Positions 7,273 through 7,996 of a stretch of DNA of 7,996 bases are shown piece by piece. Origin of the DNA: an uncultured Peptococcaceae bacterium (GTDB lineage Bacteria > Bacillota > Peptococcia > Peptococcales > Peptococcaceae); NCBI GenBank assembly GCA_958451915.1, contig CAUDRX010000099.1, forward strand, positions 1 through 7,996. The letters run 5' to 3'. Position 1 is the first letter of the stretch. Every line of letters starts with the position of its first letter. The notes under the pieces are model-generated. The model saw only the letters and a program-made list of their open reading frames with translations, was not told the origin of the DNA and did not search any database. A program made the position numbers and the translations under genes.

Positions 7273-7320
7273 ACAAAGAGAGGCCCCAATGCCCGTTGCG
7301 GCATTGAGGCCTCTCTTTGT
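7273..7320. terminator. Bidirectional intrinsic terminator between converging transcription units
   Basis: ACAAAGAGAGGCC (7273-7285) pairs perfectly with GGCCTCTCTTTGT (7308-7320). After one C-A mismatch, CAATGCC (7287-7293) pairs with GGCATTG (7300-7306), leaving a six-base loop at 7294-7299. The outer A-rich and T-rich arms give a short U-tract in either direction, and a further CTTTTTC run follows at 7331-7337 on the plus strand. The stem begins 2 bases after the mogA stop and touches the stop codon of the convergent moaE-like gene. Both positions fit termination of both units. Confidence 0.88.
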
Positions 7321-7712
7321 CAATACAGCTCTTTTTCTTCAATACATTCGTTTTTGATGCGGCCGACGAGATACTCCAGAGCGCTGATCACGTGCGGCCG
7401 GATGTCGCCGCCGATGAGAATGTGCATGATGTCATCGCCGACCTGGAGCGTACCTTCGTTAAGCCAGACACGGACGTAGTAGATACCAGGGAGGGTCTTG
7501 GCTTCGGCGATGATGGTGCTGAGATGTTCGGCATCGTAGGAAAACTGCATGCCGCGTACAGTCTGTGTGTCGTTTACGCCGTTGCGCACGGCGGCTTTGG
7601 CATCTTCGCGCACGACACCGGTGTGGCAGAGATACATACCGCAGTGCGCAGCGTTTGGGTCGGTCTTCGCTTCAGCGAGCCAGGCGTCAAAGGATGGAAC
7701 AGGTGTGGACAT
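7320..7712 (-). CDS. MoaE-family molybdopterin synthase catalytic subunit (divergent)
   Basis: MoaE, with the sulfur carrier MoaD, adds two sulfurs to cPMP to make molybdopterin. The 130-residue product shows the MoaE pattern: GVVRE (32-36), FSYD (57-60), IIAEAK (67-72), a WLNEGTLQVGDD segment (83-94), GGDIRPHV (101-108) and a C-terminal K120-x6-K127-E. By recalled alignment with E. coli MoaE, Lys120 and Lys127 correspond to catalytic Lys119 and Lys126, and Arg105 to Arg104. The usual His-Arg before the VGEL segment reads Leu-Asn here, and the His before Arg105 is Ile, so this is a distinct branch. AAAGGAGG at 7720-7727 lies 7 bases from the start. It runs convergent to the main operon, 29 bases downstream of a small Gly-Gly-ending ORF that may be its partner. 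Family assignment is good; activity on cPMP is inferred. Confidence 0.82.
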   Translation of the reverse strand: MSTPVPSFDAWLAEAKTDPNAAHCGMYLCHTGVVREDAKAAVRNGVNDTQTVRGMQFSYDAEHLSTIIAEAKTLPGIYYVRVWLNEGTLQVGDDIMHILIGGDIRPHVISALEYLVGRIKNECIEEKELY

Positions 7713-7733
7713 GATAAAACCTCCTTTACTGAT

Positions 7734-7753
7734 GCGGGCGTTCAGCCGCCCGC
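7734..7753. repeat. Short inverted repeat between the two minus-strand genes
   Basis: GCGGGCG (7734-7740) and CGCCCGC (7747-7753) form a perfect 7-bp GC-rich stem with a six-base loop that contains the stop codon of the upstream small ORF. In the minus-strand direction no T-run follows, and the moaE-like ribosome site comes 6 bases later. It is therefore more likely an RNA-stabilising or coupling element than a terminator. Function is inference. Confidence 0.5.
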
Positions 7754-7993
7754 AGAGAGAAAACGCAGGAAAAAACGGCGGTGGATCACTCTTACTTCCT
7801 CGTCGGGGCCTTCAATCTCAAGCCGTGTGCGCGGGATCGGAATGAGGGCGTCGGGCTGAGGGGCGATCGCAGTCAGTGTGATCTGGCAGTGCGCATACCG
7901 ATAGCCATCAATCTCTTTGAAGACGTCCGCTTCAGCATCGAAAAAGCGTTGGATGCGTGTGATCTCGATGCCCCAGTTTTCATCGAGGTGCAT
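7742..7993 (-). CDS. Unrecognised small protein ending in Gly-Gly, 5' end uncertain
   Basis: I do not recognise this protein. The visible reading gives 83 residues from an ATG at 7993, but the frame is open to the window edge only 3 bases further. The ribosome site cannot be seen, and the protein may be longer. It is probably soluble: there is no hydrophobic segment or signal peptide, the N-terminal half is acidic and aromatic (ENWGIEITRIQRFFDAEADVF), and the C-terminal part is basic and aromatic (HRRFFLRFLSAGG). It is probably real, because it lies 29 bases upstream of the moaE-like gene on the same strand with no other frame better supported. The Gly-Gly terminus, small size and place before moaE recall MoaD, the MPT-synthase sulfur carrier. 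However, the spacing of its EEV segment to the GG end does not match classical MoaD, so this is only a hypothesis. Confidence 0.6.
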   Translation of the reverse strand: MHLDENWGIEITRIQRFFDAEADVFKEIDGYRYAHCQITLTAIAPQPDALIPIPRTRLEIEGPDEEVRVIHRRFFLRFLSAGG

Positions 7994-7996
7994 AGC

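Noticed and set aside
7317..7859. Plus-strand open frame of 180 codons over the end of the window
   Set aside because: It begins within the terminator hairpin and runs antisense to the MoaE-like gene, which has a perfect ribosome site and conserved lysines. It shows no family features.

Overview
The window is a molybdenum-cofactor (Moco) biosynthesis locus with almost no non-coding DNA. The Shine-Dalgarno sites are strong (GGAGG type), genes overlap by 4 to 14 bases, and GC content looks to be in the mid-to-high 50s percent by eye. One MoeA is fused to a periplasmic-binding-protein-like domain, and a GlpA-like flavoprotein carries a BFD-type [2Fe-2S] tail. Together these fit an anaerobic member of the Bacillota, possibly a GC-rich Negativicutes-type organism. 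The taxonomic guess is inference with low confidence.

Plus strand, 27-7271: seven genes run head to tail and very probably form one operon, which may begin upstream of the window. They are moeA (27-1247); a second MoeA with a C-terminal PBP-like domain (1251-3161); a DAO/GlpA-like FAD oxidoreductase with a BFD-like [2Fe-2S] tail (3158-4492); a compact HcnB/thioredoxin-reductase-like FAD/NAD(P) oxidoreductase (4479-5342); moaA (5339-6292); moaC (6295-6780); and mogA (6777-7271). MoaA and MoaC convert GTP to cyclic pyranopterin monophosphate (cPMP). MPT synthase (MoaD/MoaE) converts cPMP to molybdopterin (MPT), MogA adenylylates MPT, and the MoeA proteins insert the metal. The two oxidoreductases in the middle are not known Moco-synthesis enzymes and are the least explained part of the operon.

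Minus strand, 7320-7993: a convergent pair encodes a MoaE-family protein (7712-7320) and, upstream of it, an unrecognised small protein ending in Gly-Gly (7993-7742, open at the window edge). A long perfect hairpin at 7273-7320 separates the converging units and probably terminates both.

No recognisable canonical moaD, moeB-like activating enzyme, mobA or molybdate transporter is present. The Gly-Gly-ending small ORF next to moaE is therefore worth testing as a divergent sulfur carrier. No tRNA, rRNA, CRISPR array, insertion sequence or transposase was seen, and no stretch longer than 300 bases lacks a gene.
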